NCBI RefSeq assembly: GCF_000953855.2
Contig: NZ_DF970243.1
Span: 45,273 to 109,272 of the forward strand
Direction: 5' to 3'
Source of the DNA: Mizugakiibacter sediminis
Lineage (GTDB): Bacteria; Pseudomonadota; Gammaproteobacteria; Xanthomonadales; Rhodanobacteraceae
Length of the DNA stretch: 64,000 bases
The position numbers and the translations under genes are program-made. Positions within the stretch are counted from its first letter, which is position 1; each line of letters begins with the position of its first letter. Under the pieces are notes generated by a model. The model saw only the letters and a program-made list of their open reading frames with translations, searched no databases and was not told the origin of the DNA. Positions 17,337 to 27,730 of the stretch are shown one piece after another.

Positions 17337-18164
17337 TCAGCGGCAGCGGTTGATGGCGTCGCGCAGCGCCAGCGCGGCGTCGCGCGCGGCCTCGGCGTAG
17401 TCGGCGCCGGCCGAGGCGTACAGGATCGCCCGCGAGGAGCTGATCAGCAGGCCGGTGCCGGCGGCGCTGCGGCCGTTGCGCACCACCGCCCCGACGTCGC
17501 CGCCCTGCGCGCCGACGCCCGGCACCAGCAGCGGCATGTCGCCGACGATACGGCGCACGTCGGCCAGTTCCTCGGGATACGTCGCGCCCACGACCAGCAG
17601 GCAGTTGCCGTTCGCGTTCCACTCGCGCGCGACCGTCGCGGCGACGTGCTGGTACAGCCGGCGCTCGCCGCCGGCGGCGTCGCGCACGACGAGGTCCTGC
17701 AGGTCGCGCGCGCCGGGGTTGGAGGTGCGGCAGAGCAGCACCGCGCCCTTGTCGGCGCGGTCGAGGAAGGGCTGCACGGCGTCGCGGCCGAGGTAGGGAT
17801 TCAGCGTCACCGCGTCGGCGCCGTAGCGGTCGAAGGCTTCCTCGGCGTAGTACGCCGCGGTCGAGCCGATGTCGCCGCGCTTGGCGTCGAGGATCACCGG
17901 CACGCCGGGATGCTGCGCATGGATGTGCGCGATCAGGCGCTGCAATGCTTCCTCGGCGCCGCGCGCGGCGAAGTGCGCGATCTGCGGCTTGAACGCGCAG
18001 ACCAGATCGGCGGTGGCGTCGACGATCGCCGCGCAGAAGCGGAAGACCGCGTCCGGGTCGTCGCGCAACGCGGCGGGAAAGCGCTGCGGCTCCGGGTCGA
18101 GGCCGACGCAGACCAGCGAGTCGTTGCGCGCCCAGGCCGCTTCCAGCATCTGCATGAAGCCCAT
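17337..18164 (-). CDS. pyrF: Orotidine 5'-phosphate decarboxylase
   Basis: 275 residues, with AGAGGGAG upstream of the ATG. Makes UMP from OMP, the last step of pyrimidine synthesis. The sequence is the longer subfamily 2 form: [27 protein letters not shown], the catalytic [14 protein letters not shown] with the Asp-Lys-Asp set, and [14 protein letters not shown] with [12 protein letters not shown] binding the phosphate. Monocistronic as far as can be seen, upstream of nothing on its strand within 90 bp except ettA. Confidence 0.93.
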   Translation of the reverse strand: MGFMQMLEAAWARNDSLVCVGLDPEPQRFPAALRDDPDAVFRFCAAIVDATADLVCAFKPQIAHFAARGAEEALQRLIAHIHAQHPGVPVILDAKRGDIGSTAAYYAEEAFDRYGADAVTLNPYLGRDAVQPFLDRADKGAVLLCRTSNPGARDLQDLVVRDAAGGERRLYQHVAATVAREWNANGNCLLVVGATYPEELADVRRIVGDMPLLVPGVGAQGGDVGAVVRNGRSAAGTGLLISSSRAILYASAGADYAEAARDAALALRDAINRCR

Positions 18165-18257
18165 CGTCCCGCTCCCTCTGTCGCTCTCCGCCTCGGTCCG
18201 TCATTGCGACTCGCGCCGAAACGACGGGAGATCACGCCTTTCCCGAGTCCCGAGTCC

Positions 18258-19919
<1,662 letters not shown>

Positions 19920-19988
19920 GGACGCTCCGGACGGTGGCGGAGCCGCCGCGCCGGACAGACGGCGCGAAGCGGCGGAGACAAGCCCTTC

Positions 19989-19994
19989 ATTATC
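19989..19994 (-). promoter_or_regulatory. Possible -10 of ettA
   Basis: GATAAT read leftward, about 70 bp before the ettA ATG, in the 171-bp space shared with glyA. The -35 candidate at 17-bp spacing (TGGCGA) is poor. Confidence 0.3.
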
Positions 19995-20090
19995 GCCGAG
20001 CGGTCGCCGCTTCGCCACCGCGGCCTAGGCTCAAACCCCCGTCTCGGCTACCATTTCCGCCTTGGCCCACCGCCCCCGCCGAGGTTCCGA

Positions 20091-21344
20091 ATGTTCTCCA
20101 GCAGCATGCGCATCGCCGGCTACGACGACGAACTGGCCCAGGCCATCGCCGCCGAAGCCCGCCGCCAGGAGGATCACGTCGAGCTGATCGCCTCCGAAAA
20201 CTACGCCAGCCCGCGCGTGCTGGAGGCGCAGGGCAGCGTGCTGACCAACAAGTACGCGGAAGGCTATCCGGGCAAGCGCTACTACGGCGGCTGCGAGTAC
20301 GTCGACGCCGCCGAGCGCCTGGCCATCGAGCGCGTCAAGCGGCTGTTCGACTGCGATTACGCCAACGTGCAGCCGCATTCCGGCTCGCAGGCCAACCAGG
20401 CGGTGTACTTCGCCCTGCTCGAGCCGGGAGACACCATCCTCGGCATGAGTCTGGCGCACGGCGGCCACCTGACCCACGGCGCCAAGGTCAACCTGTCCGG
20501 CAAGATCCTCCACGCCGTGCAGTACGGCGTGAACGCCGACGGCGTGGTCGACTACGCCGAGGTCGAGCGTCTCGCGCTCGAGCACAAGCCGAAGATGATC
20601 GTCGCCGGCTTCAGCGCCTATTCGCAGGTGATGGACTGGGCGCGCTTCCGCGCCATCGCCGACAAGGTCGGCGCCTACCTGTTCGTCGACATGGCGCACG
20701 TCGCCGGCCTGGTCGCCGCCGGCGTGTATCCGAGCCCGCTGCCGCACGCGCACGTGGTCACCTCGACCACGCACAAGACCCTGCGCGGTCCGCGCGGCGG
20801 CATCATCCTGGCGAAGAACGCCGGCGAAGAGATCGAGAAGAAGCTGCAGTCGATCGTCTTCCCCGGCATCCAGGGCGGCCCGCTGATGCACGTGATCGCG
20901 GCCAAGGCGGTGGCGTTCAAGGAGGCGCTGGAACCGGAGTTCAAGACCTACCAGCAGCAGGTGGTGAAGAACGCCAAGGCGATGGCCGCGGCCTTCATCG
21001 CGCGCGGCTACAAGATCGTCTCCGGCGGCACCGAGAACCACCTGATGCTGATCGACCTGATCGGCCGCGGCGTCACCGGCAAGGACGCCGAGGCCGCGCT
21101 CGGCCGCGCGCACATCACCGTCAACAAGAACGCCGTGCCGAACGACCCGCAGAAGCCGTTCGTCACCTCCGGCCTGCGCGTCGGCACTCCGGCCGTCACC
21201 ACCCGCGGCTACCAGGAAGCCGACGTCGCCGAGCTGGCCAACTGGATGTGCGACGTGCTGGACGCGCCGAACGACGAGAGCGTGATCGCCGCGGTGCGCG
21301 CCAAGGTGACCGCGCAATGCAGGAAGTTCCCGGTTTACGGCTGA
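20091..21344 (+). CDS. glyA: Serine hydroxymethyltransferase
   Basis: 417 residues, as in E. coli. Converts serine and tetrahydrofolate to glycine and methylene-tetrahydrofolate. [19 protein letters not shown] binds substrate; the pyridoxal lysine is Lys 229 in [25 protein letters not shown] and [15 protein letters not shown] complete the family pattern. GAGG lies seven bases before the ATG. It heads the glyA-nrdR-rib run. Confidence 0.96.
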   Translation: MFSSSMRIAGYDDELAQAIAAEARRQEDHVELIASENYASPRVLEAQGSVLTNKYAEGYPGKRYYGGCEYVDAAERLAIERVKRLFDCDYANVQPHSGSQANQAVYFALLEPGDTILGMSLAHGGHLTHGAKVNLSGKILHAVQYGVNADGVVDYAEVERLALEHKPKMIVAGFSAYSQVMDWARFRAIADKVGAYLFVDMAHVAGLVAAGVYPSPLPHAHVVTSTTHKTLRGPRGGIILAKNAGEEIEKKLQSIVFPGIQGGPLMHVIAAKAVAFKEALEPEFKTYQQQVVKNAKAMAAAFIARGYKIVSGGTENHLMLIDLIGRGVTGKDAEAALGRAHITVNKNAVPNDPQKPFVTSGLRVGTPAVTTRGYQEADVAELANWMCDVLDAPNDESVIAAVRAKVTAQCRKFPVYG

Positions 21345-21428
21345 GGGCGGGAAACGAGTGAAGAGGAACGGGAAGTGAGCAGGCGCCTCGTCCTTTTCCC
21401 CTGGCCCCTCTCCACTCACACCTAGCTT
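21345..21428. repeat. Self-complementary purine/pyrimidine element (copy d)
   Basis: Purine arm with GAGTGAAGAGGAACGGG starting about 21355 and pyrimidine arm ending CCCCTCTCCACTCACACC before nrdR. The second arm read in reverse complement begins GGTGTGAGTGGAGAGGGG, matching the first. It fills the whole glyA-nrdR gap. Confidence 0.55.
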
Positions 21429-21947
21429 ATGCACTGCCCCTTCTGCCAGCACGAAGACACCCGCGTGATCGATTCGCGGCTGACCGAGGACGGCAGCATC
21501 GTGCGGCGGCGGCGCGAGTGCCCGCAGTGCGGCGAGCGCTTCAACACCTTCGAGACCGCCGAGCTGAAGCTGCCGGCGGTGATCAAGAGCGACGGCCGCC
21601 GCGAGGCGTTCGACGAGCACAAGCTGCGCGTCAGCTTCGAGCGCGCGCTGCAGAAGCGCCCGGTGGCCAGCGACGCGGTGGAGACCGCGGTGCGCGCGGT
21701 GGTGCACGATTTGCGCAGGAGCGGCGAGCGCGAGATCCCGTCGATGCAGGTCGGCGAGCTGGTGATGCGCGAGCTGAAGAAGCTCGACCAGGTGGCCTAC
21801 GTGCGCTTCGCCTCGGTGTACCGCCGATTCGAGGACGTGCAGGCGTTCCGCGAGGAGATCGAGCGCCTGGAACGCGATCTGCCGGCGATCGAGGGCCTGC
21901 AACTGCCGTTGCTGGACGAGAGCCGGCCCAAGGGCAGGAAGCAGTGA
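21429..21947 (+). CDS. nrdR: Transcriptional repressor NrdR
   Basis: 172 residues. The N-terminal zinc ribbon has Cys 3, 6, 31 and 34, followed by the ATP-cone ([20 protein letters not shown] and [19 protein letters not shown]). NrdR senses dATP/ATP and represses ribonucleotide reductase genes. Between glyA and ribD, a common place in this order. No clear ribosome site; the start is set by the invariant MxCPxC N-terminus. Confidence 0.95.
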   Translation: MHCPFCQHEDTRVIDSRLTEDGSIVRRRRECPQCGERFNTFETAELKLPAVIKSDGRREAFDEHKLRVSFERALQKRPVASDAVETAVRAVVHDLRRSGEREIPSMQVGELVMRELKKLDQVAYVRFASVYRRFEDVQAFREEIERLERDLPAIEGLQLPLLDESRPKGRKQ

Positions 21948-22035
21948 TGAGGAGGGCACATGGGGCGTGCGCGTGCGGCCCCGCCCGGCGCTCCCCGGCC
22001 GTTGCGCTTTTCCGTCCACGCGCTTCCACGTAAGC

Positions 22036-23121
22036 ATGTTCACCGCCATCGACCATGCCCACATGGCGCGCGCCCTGCGTCTGGCCGCGCGCGGACTGTT
22101 CACGACGCAGCCCAACCCGCGCGTGGGCTGCGTGCTGGCGCACGGCGAGCGCGTGGTCGGCGAAGGCTGGCACGCGCGCGCCGGCGAGCCGCACGCCGAA
22201 GTGCACGCCTTGCGGCAGGCCGGCGCGGACGCGCGCGGCGCCACCGCCTACGTCTCGCTGGAGCCCTGCGCGCACCATGGCCGCACGCCGCCGTGCGCGG
22301 ACGCGCTGGTCGCCGCCGGCGTGGCGCGCGTGGTGGTCGCCGCCGAGGATCCGAACCCGCGCGTCGACGGTCGCGGCCTCGAGAAGCTGCGCGCCGCCGG
22401 CATCGCGGTCGAGTGCGGGCTGATGCGCGAAGCCGCGCGCGAGCTCAACTGCGGATTCTTCAGCCGTCTCGAGCGCGGCCGGCCGTGGCTGCGCCTCAAG
22501 CTGGCGATGAGCCTGGACGGCCGCACCGCGCTGGCCGACGGTGCATCGAAGTGGATCACCGGCGAGGCCGCGCGCGCCGACGTGCAGCGCTGGCGCGCGC
22601 GCAGCTCGGCGCTGCTCACCGGCAGCGGCACGGTGCTCGCCGACGATCCGCGCCTGACCGTGCGCCTGCCCGAGGGCGCCGGATGCGTGCCGCCGCTGCG
22701 CGTGGTGCTGGACCGCACGCTGCGCACGCCGGCTTCCGCGCACGTGCTCGACGCCGACGCGCCGACGCTGCTGCTGCACGCGCCCGATGCGGCGCGCCCC
22801 GCGCACGTCGCCGCCGTCGAGTGCGCGGCGGTGGCGACGCGCGATGGCCGCCTCGACCTGGAAGCGGCGCTGCGCCTGCTGGCCGCGCGCGAGGTCAACG
22901 AGCTGCAGGTCGAGGCCGGGCCGACCCTGGCGGGCGCGCTGTTCGCCGCCGGCCTGGTCGACGAGCTGCTGCTGTACGTCGCGCCGGTGCTGCTGGGCGA
23001 TGCCGCGCGGCCGTTGCTGGCGCTGCCGCCGCTCGCGGAGATGGCGCGGCGCTGGCGGCTGCGCACCATCGACCAGCGCCCGCTCGGCGACGATTGGCGT
23101 CTGCGGCTGCGCCCAGCCTAG
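22036..23121 (+). CDS. ribD: Bifunctional riboflavin deaminase/reductase RibD
   Basis: 361 residues. The N-terminal deaminase has the zinc site HAE at 53-55 and PCAHHGRTPPC at 77-87. The C-terminal reductase starts near PWLRLKLAMSLDGRTA and contains GSGTVLADDPRLTVR and ELQVEAGPTLAGALF. Together they carry out the second and third steps from GTP to riboflavin. The ATG at 22036 is chosen from MFTAIDHAHMARAL; upstream in-frame codons look non-coding. It lies upstream of the FMN riboswitch and so escapes its control. Confidence 0.93.
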   Translation: MFTAIDHAHMARALRLAARGLFTTQPNPRVGCVLAHGERVVGEGWHARAGEPHAEVHALRQAGADARGATAYVSLEPCAHHGRTPPCADALVAAGVARVVVAAEDPNPRVDGRGLEKLRAAGIAVECGLMREAARELNCGFFSRLERGRPWLRLKLAMSLDGRTALADGASKWITGEAARADVQRWRARSSALLTGSGTVLADDPRLTVRLPEGAGCVPPLRVVLDRTLRTPASAHVLDADAPTLLLHAPDAARPAHVAAVECAAVATRDGRLDLEAALRLLAAREVNELQVEAGPTLAGALFAAGLVDELLLYVAPVLLGDAARPLLALPPLAEMARRWRLRTIDQRPLGDDWRLRLRPA

Positions 23122-23190
23122 GGCGGTTGCGGCCGTCGCGCCCGGCGAACGCTGCGTGCACGGTGAAATGCGGAGATGATGGCGCCGCGG

Positions 23191-23199
23191 TGCTAGACT
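23191..23199 (+). promoter_or_regulatory. Extended -10 promoter of the FMN riboswitch transcript
   Basis: TGCTAGACT, identical to the element before gspE and ribH, about 30 bp before the riboswitch begins. It gives ribE and the genes after it a promoter separate from ribD. Confidence 0.5.
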
Positions 23200-23225
23200 G
23201 TGCGCGCCGGCTGGTCCGGCAGATC

Positions 23226-23450
23226 GACGTCTTCAGGGCGGGGTGAAATTCCCCACCGGCGGTAGGTCCCCGGGGCGACCCGGCGACGAGCCCGCGAGCG
23301 CTTCCGTTGCAGGCGAGTCCCTCGCAAGAGCCCGCATATCGATGTGCGGACTTCCGGCAGGCGGAAGGTCAGCAGATCCGGTCCGAAGCCGGAGCCGACG
23401 GTTGGATGCCGCGCGAGCGGCGTCCTCACAGTCCGGATGAAAGAAGGCGG
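23226..23450 (+). ncRNA. FMN riboswitch (RFN element)
   Basis: The conserved blocks appear in order: CTTCAGGGCGGGGTGAAATT, CCCCACCGGCGGTAGGTC, GAGCCCGCGAGCGC, GTCAGCAGATCCGGT, GCCGGAGCCGACGG and AGTCCGGATGAAAGAAGG. The variable arm between the GAGCCCGCGAGC and GTCAGCAGATC blocks is long (about 75 nt) and holds an extra hairpin (GCCCGCATATCGATGTGCGG region). FMN binding should switch off the genes downstream (ribE, ribBA and perhaps beyond). Confidence 0.93.
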
Positions 23451-23557
23451 TCGGACGCGCGGCCCTGCGCCGCGCGTCGGCCTCATGCCTTGAGGCGTTC
23501 TCGCGGATGCTCGTGCGGAGAACGTTTCATGTCCCATCGCCTTTCCACGCAGCGCGT

Positions 23558-23576
23558 CGCCTCCCGGCGGGAGGCG
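23558..23576 (+). promoter_or_regulatory. Hairpin hiding the ribE ribosome-binding site
   Basis: CGCCTCCC (23558-23565) pairs perfectly with GGGAGGCG (23569-23576) around a three-base loop. The right arm is the Shine-Dalgarno of ribE, six bases before its ATG at 23582. This is the expected expression platform for translational control by the FMN riboswitch. Confidence 0.75.
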
Positions 23577-23581
23577 CGCTG

Positions 23582-24181
23582 ATGTTCACCGGCATCGTGC
23601 AGGCGGTCGGCCGCGTCGTGCGCCTCGAAGCGCGCGGCGGCGACGTGCGCCTCGGCATCGAGGCGCCCGCGCTCGACTTCGCCGATGTGCGCCCCGGCGA
23701 CAGCATCGCCGTCTCCGGCGTGTGCCTGACCGCGGTCGAGCTGGATGGCGCGCGCTTCGCCGCCGACGTCTCCAACGAGACGCTGGCGCTGACCACGCTC
23801 GGCACGCTGAAGCCGGGCGACTCCGTCAACTTGGAGAAGGCGCTGCGCCTGGCCGACCGTCTCGGCGGCCACCTCGTCGCCGGCCACGTCGACGGTGTCG
23901 GCCACGTGGTCGCGGTGCGCCCGGACGCGCGCTCGCAGCGCTGGACCTTCGAGGCGCCGGCGGCGCTGGCGCGCTACATCGCCGCGAAAGGCTCGATCTG
24001 CATCGACGGCGTCAGCCTCACCGTCAACGAAGTCGAGGGCCGGCGCTTCGGCGTCAACCTGATCCCGCACACCATCGCGCACACCGCGTTCCGTGCGCGT
24101 CGTCCGGGCGACGCGGTCAACCTCGAGGTCGACCTGGTCGCGCGCTACGTCGAGCGCCTGCTGGGCGAGTCGGGCGTCTGA
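23582..24181 (+). CDS. ribE: Riboflavin synthase alpha subunit
   Basis: 199 residues, with the standard start MFTGIVQAVG. Two lumazine-binding repeats (about 1-95 and 96-195), each with the SIAVSGVCLTAV or SICIDGVSLTVN motif, and GHLVAGHVDGVG. It dismutates two 6,7-dimethyl-8-ribityllumazine molecules to riboflavin. Under the FMN riboswitch. Confidence 0.94.
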   Translation: MFTGIVQAVGRVVRLEARGGDVRLGIEAPALDFADVRPGDSIAVSGVCLTAVELDGARFAADVSNETLALTTLGTLKPGDSVNLEKALRLADRLGGHLVAGHVDGVGHVVAVRPDARSQRWTFEAPAALARYIAAKGSICIDGVSLTVNEVEGRRFGVNLIPHTIAHTAFRARRPGDAVNLEVDLVARYVERLLGESGV

Positions 24182-24284
24182 CGGCCGGAAGTCAGAGGTC
24201 GATGTGCGTCATGTCGCCCGGCGTGCGGGACACCTTCCCCTCTCACTTTCGACCTTCGACTTTTGATCGTTGACAGACACTGCC
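24182..24284. repeat. Self-complementary intergenic element (copy e)
   Basis: Left arm GAAGTCAGAGGTCGATGTGC (from about 24187); right arm CACTTTCGACCTTCGACTTT (from about 24244) reads AAAGTCGAAGGTCGAAAGTG in reverse complement. It separates ribE from ribBA. Confidence 0.55.
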
Positions 24285-25379
24285 ATGGCCTTCGACAGCA
24301 TCCCCGCCATCCTCGACGACATCCGCGCCGGCCGCATGGTCGTGATCCTCGACGACGAGGACCGCGAGAACGAGGGCGACCTGATCATGGCCGCGGAGAA
24401 GGTGCGGCCCGAGGACATCAACTTCATGGCGCGCGAGGCGCGCGGCCTGATCTGCCTCGCGCTGACCGAGCAGCGCTGCCGCCAGCTCGGGCTGCGGCCG
24501 ATGGTCAGCGACAACACCTCGCCGTACCGCACCAACTTCACCGTCTCCATCGAGGCCGCCGAAGGCGTCACCACCGGCATCTCCGCCTACGACCGCGCGC
24601 ACACCGTACGCACCGCGGTGCGCCGCGACGCGCGACCCGAGGACCTCACGCAACCCGGGCACATCTTCCCGCTGGCCGCGCAGCCGGGCGGCGTGCTGAC
24701 GCGCGCCGGCCACACCGAGGCGGCCAGCGATCTCGCCGGCCTGGCCGGTCTGGAGCCGGCCGGCGTGCTGGTGGAAATCCTGCACGAGGACGGCAGCATG
24801 GCGCGCCGGCCGGAGCTGGAGGCGTTCGCCCGCAAGCACGGCCTGAAGATCGGCACCATCGCCGACCTGATCCGCTACCGCCTCGAAACCGAGCAGACCG
24901 TGCAACGCGTGCACGCCGAGACGGTGGATACCGAGTTCGGCACCTTCCGCCTGGTCGCCTACCGCGACCTGCTGAAGCGCGGCCTGCACTTCGCACTGGT
25001 GCGCGGCACGATCGACGACGGCGCGCCGGTGCTGGCGCGCGTGCACGTGCGCAACACGCTGTCCGACGTGCTGCACCTGAAGCGCGACGATCTCGGCCTG
25101 ACCGTCACCGCCGCGCTGCGCCGCATCGCCGCCGAGGACCGCGGCGTGGTGGTGGTGCTGTCCGGCGAGGACACCGCCGAGGCGCTGCTCGGCCGCCTGG
25201 CGCGGCAGGCGCCGGCCGAAGACAAGCGCGCCGCGCAGCAGCAATGGCGCCAGCTCGGCCTGGGCGCGCAGATCCTCGCCGACCTCGGCGCGCGCCGGCT
25301 GCGCGTGCTGGGTACGCCGCGCCGCTTGGTCGGCCTGGCCGGCTTCGGCCTCGAGGTGGTCGAGCAGGTCGAGGCCTGA
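24285..25379 (+). CDS. ribB: 3,4-dihydroxy-2-butanone 4-phosphate synthase with a degenerate GTP cyclohydrolase II domain (RibBX-type)
   Basis: 364 residues. The N-terminal RibB domain (to about 200) is intact: [20 protein letters not shown] with the acidic metal site, and [22 protein letters not shown]. The C-terminal RibA-like domain starts at [15 protein letters not shown] but lacks the zinc-binding cysteines of active GTP cyclohydrolase II; the segment that should hold them reads [18 protein letters not shown]. Only the RibB reaction (ribulose 5-phosphate to the four-carbon unit) is therefore expected, and a separate RibA must exist elsewhere. An ATG at 24285 is preferred to a TTG at 24270. 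Confidence 0.88.
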   Translation: MAFDSIPAILDDIRAGRMVVILDDEDRENEGDLIMAAEKVRPEDINFMAREARGLICLALTEQRCRQLGLRPMVSDNTSPYRTNFTVSIEAAEGVTTGISAYDRAHTVRTAVRRDARPEDLTQPGHIFPLAAQPGGVLTRAGHTEAASDLAGLAGLEPAGVLVEILHEDGSMARRPELEAFARKHGLKIGTIADLIRYRLETEQTVQRVHAETVDTEFGTFRLVAYRDLLKRGLHFALVRGTIDDGAPVLARVHVRNTLSDVLHLKRDDLGLTVTAALRRIAAEDRGVVVVLSGEDTAEALLGRLARQAPAEDKRAAQQQWRQLGLGAQILADLGARRLRVLGTPRRLVGLAGFGLEVVEQVEA

Positions 25380-25529
25380 GAGGCTGTGAAAAACAGCCTC
25401 TCAGGCGAGCCATGGACGGCTCGCGCGCGAAGCGAGCGCGTAAGCGCTTGCTTCGCGGGAGTGAGTCCGGACCTGTGCCGGACTCACGACTGAGAAAACT
25501 CACAGGACGTGAGTTTTTTCACAAGCTCG
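25377..25529. repeat. Multi-hairpin, MITE-like element between ribB and ribH
   Basis: Five hairpins in a row: TGAGAGGCTGT/ACAGCCTCTCA (25377-25403, 11 bp, loop GAAAA, its first bases being the ribB stop), GCGAGCC/GGCTCGC (25405-25424), CGCGAAGC/GCTTCGCG, GTGAGTCCGG/CCGGACTCAC, and AAAACTCAC/GTGAGTTTT. The outer ends are imperfect inverted repeats (GAGGCTGTGAAAAAC against GAGCTTGTGAAAAAAC). No open frame inside. It looks like a non-autonomous mobile repeat. Confidence 0.6.
25495..25519 (+). terminator. Terminator-like hairpin within the repeat
   Basis: AAAACTCAC, loop AGGAC, GTGAGTTTT and two more T. It is the last hairpin of the repeat and could end transcription from ribB, leaving ribH to its own promoter. 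Confidence 0.55.
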
Positions 25530-25558
25530 GAGCCGGCGGCAAGCCCCGGCCCCCCCTC

Positions 25559-25567
25559 TGCTAGACT
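25559..25567 (+). promoter_or_regulatory. Extended -10 promoter of ribH
   Basis: TGCTAGACT, 27 bp before the ribH ATG and directly after the multi-hairpin repeat. Confidence 0.5.
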
Positions 25568-25594
25568 GTCGCCCTTTTTCAGGAACCGCCCGCC

Positions 25595-26056
25595 ATGAAG
25601 ATCATCGAAGGCGATCTCACCGCGCCCAAGGGGTGCTTCGCGTTGGTTGCGGCGCGCTTCAACGGCTACATCGTCGAATCGCTGGTCGCCGGCGCGCGCG
25701 ACGCGCTGGTGCGCCACGGCGTGGCGGACGACGCCATCGACCTGATCCGCGTGCCCGGCGCCTGGGAAATCGCGCAGGCGGCGGAGCGCGTGGCGAAGTC
25801 CGGCAAGTACGCGGCGGTGGTCGCGTTGGGCTGCGTGATCCGCGGCGCCACGCCGCACTTCGACTATGTCGCCGGCGAGGCGGCCAAGGGCCTGACGCAG
25901 GCCGCGCACGCCTCCGGCGTGCCGGTCGCGTTCGGCGTGCTGACCACCGACACCATCGAACAGGCGATCGAGCGCGCCGGCACCAAGGCCGGCAACAAGG
26001 GCGCCGACGCGGCGCTGGCCGCGCTGGAGATGGTCAACCTGTACACGCGGTTGTGA
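25595..26056 (+). CDS. ribH: 6,7-dimethyl-8-ribityllumazine synthase
   Basis: 153 residues. [20 protein letters not shown] at the N-terminus, [36 protein letters not shown] with the catalytic His, and [17 protein letters not shown]. It condenses the RibB product with the pyrimidine from RibD, ahead of RibE. The stop shares one base with the nusB ATG (TGATG), so the two are coupled. Confidence 0.95.
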   Translation: MKIIEGDLTAPKGCFALVAARFNGYIVESLVAGARDALVRHGVADDAIDLIRVPGAWEIAQAAERVAKSGKYAAVVALGCVIRGATPHFDYVAGEAAKGLTQAAHASGVPVAFGVLTTDTIEQAIERAGTKAGNKGADAALAALEMVNLYTRL

Positions 26057-26514
26057 TGCACGCGCAGCGGCCCGAAGGCATCGACCCTGCCGCGCGTTCG
26101 CGCGCGCGCCGACGCGCGCTGCAGGCGCTGTATGCCTGGCAGATCGGCGGCAACCCCATGACGGCGATCATCGACGAGTTCCGCCGCGAGCAGGACATGG
26201 AGATCGCCGACCTCGAATATTTCGAGGACCTGCTGCGCGGCGTCGAACGCCACTGCGCCGAGCTGGACGCGGGCCTGCGCCCGTTCCTCGACCGCGACAT
26301 CGCCCAGGTCGATCCGATCGAACGCGCGGTGCTGCGCCTCGCTGCCTACGAACTGAAGCAGCGCGCGGACGTGCCCTATCGCGTGGTGCTGAACGAGGCG
26401 ATCGAGATCACCAAGCGCTTCGGCGCCGAGCACGGCCACACCTACGTCAACGGCGTGCTGGACAAGCTGGCCGCGCAGTGGCGCGCGGTCGAGTATCGCG
26501 GCGGCGGCCGCTGA
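26056..26514 (+). CDS. nusB: Transcription antitermination factor NusB
   Basis: 152 residues, all-helical. RRRALQALYAWQIGG opens the fold, with DRDIAQVDPIERAVLRLAAYEL and VVLNEAIEITKRFG towards the end. It binds boxA RNA with S10 and supports rRNA antitermination. The ATG overlaps the ribH stop; a GTG three bases earlier in frame is the alternative. Confidence 0.94.
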   Translation: MHAQRPEGIDPAARSRARRRALQALYAWQIGGNPMTAIIDEFRREQDMEIADLEYFEDLLRGVERHCAELDAGLRPFLDRDIAQVDPIERAVLRLAAYELKQRADVPYRVVLNEAIEITKRFGAEHGHTYVNGVLDKLAAQWRAVEYRGGGR

Positions 26515-26565
26515 GCGGCCGGCCGCCGGACGACGGTCGCGGACTGCGGCGGATCGTCGATCTTC

Positions 26566-26662
26566 CCTTCTCCCGCTTGCGGGAGAAGGTGCGCGCGGGG
26601 CGGAGGAGGGTTTTCCTCGTGAATGGCCCTCACCCCTTGCCCTCTCCCGCATGCGGGAGAGG
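26566..26662. repeat. REP-like palindrome pair between nusB and thiL
   Basis: Two near-perfect palindromes, CCTTCTCCCGC/GCGGGAGAAGG (26566-26589) and CCTCTCCCGC/GCGGGAGAGG (26641-26662), flank a GTGAATGGCCCTCACCCC segment. This arrangement is common in intergenic repeats of many Proteobacteria. No coding potential. Confidence 0.7.
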
Positions 26663-26743
26663 AGGAGTTGGTGCCGAGCGGATTCGCAGCCATCGCGCGG
26701 ATCGGCGTCGTGCAGGGCGTCTCATGTTGGCGAGGGCGGCGGG

Positions 26744-27730
26744 TTGGGCGAGTTCGACCTGATCGAGATCATCCGCGCGCGCACCGCGCAGGGCCGCGAC
26801 GACGTGCATCTCGGCATCGGCGACGACGCCGCGCTGCTGATGCCGCCGGCAGGGCACGAGCTGGCGGTGTGCGTCGACACGCTGGTCGAGGGCGTGCACT
26901 TTCCCGTCGGCACCGCGCCGGAAGACCTCGGCTGGAAGGCGCTGGCGGTCAACCTGTCCGACCTCGCCGCGATGGGCGCGACGCCGGCGTGGGCGTTGCT
27001 GGCGCTGACCCTGCCGGCGGCCGATGCGCGCTATGTCGAACGCTTCGCCGACGGCTTCGCGCAACTCGCGCGCGCGCACAAGCTGGCGCTGGTCGGCGGC
27101 GACACCACGCAGGGACCGCTCGGCGTCAGCGTGACCGTGCTCGGCTTCGTGCCGGAAGGCCGCGCGCTGCGCCGCGCCGGCGCGCGGCCGGGCGACGTCG
27201 TCTGCGTCACCGGCACGCTGGGCGACGCCGCCGCCGGCCTGCGCTGCCTCGACCGCGGCGATCCGCAGGCGGATCGCCTGCTGAACGCGCCGCCGGGCAC
27301 GCGCGAGTACCTGCTGGCGCGGCTGAACCGGCCGACGCCGCGCGTCGCCGCGGGACTGGCGCTGCGCGGCACGGCCTCGGCGTGCATCGACGTCTCCGAC
27401 GGCCTGCTCGCCGACCTCGGCCACCTCTGCGCGGCGGGCGGGGTCGGTGCGGAGATCGACGCGGCCACGCTGCCGATGTCGTCGGCGCTGCTGACGCTGT
27501 TCGACGATGCCGCGCGCCTCGCCTTCGCGCTGGCCGGCGGCGACGACTACGAGCTGTGCTTCAGCGTGCCGCCGGACCGCATGGCGCACGCCACCGCCGA
27601 CCTCGCGCGGCTCGGCTGCGGCGTCACGCGCATCGGCCGCATCGTCGAAGGCGACGGCGTGCGCGTGCGCGACGTGCGGGGGCAGACGTTGGCGCCGCCG
27701 CGGCGCGGCTGGGAGCACTTCGCCGCATGA
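26744..27730 (+). CDS. thiL: Thiamine-monophosphate kinase
   Basis: 328 residues from a TTG at 26744, matching the family start (LGEFDLIEIIR) and having GAGGGCGG upstream; E. coli ThiL has 325. GIGDDAALL and CVDTLVEGVHFP bind metal and nucleotide, NLSDLAAMGATP and LVGGDTTQGPLGVSVTVLG follow, and DVSDGLLADLGHL and AGGDDYELCF close the site. It phosphorylates TMP to thiamine diphosphate. Codons upstream of the TTG belong to the REP region. Confidence 0.92.
   Translation: MGEFDLIEIIRARTAQGRDDVHLGIGDDAALLMPPAGHELAVCVDTLVEGVHFPVGTAPEDLGWKALAVNLSDLAAMGATPAWALLALTLPAADARYVERFADGFAQLARAHKLALVGGDTTQGPLGVSVTVLGFVPEGRALRRAGARPGDVVCVTGTLGDAAAGLRCLDRGDPQADRLLNAPPGTREYLLARLNRPTPRVAAGLALRGTASACIDVSDGLLADLGHLCAAGGVGAEIDAATLPMSSALLTLFDDAARLAFALAGGDDYELCFSVPPDRMAHATADLARLGCGVTRIGRIVEGDGVRVRDVRGQTLAPPRRGWEHFAA

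Noticed and set aside
18165..18257. Gap between pyrF and ettA as another self-complementary element
   Set aside because: It has a GAGTCCCGAGTCC arm but no convincing matching arm within the gap.
25380..25529. Multi-hairpin element as an insertion sequence
   Set aside because: No transposase frame inside and too short; at most a non-autonomous element.
26515..26743. Possible small gene between nusB and thiL
   Set aside because: The only open frames run through REP-like palindromes and have no ribosome site; the stretch is repeat DNA.
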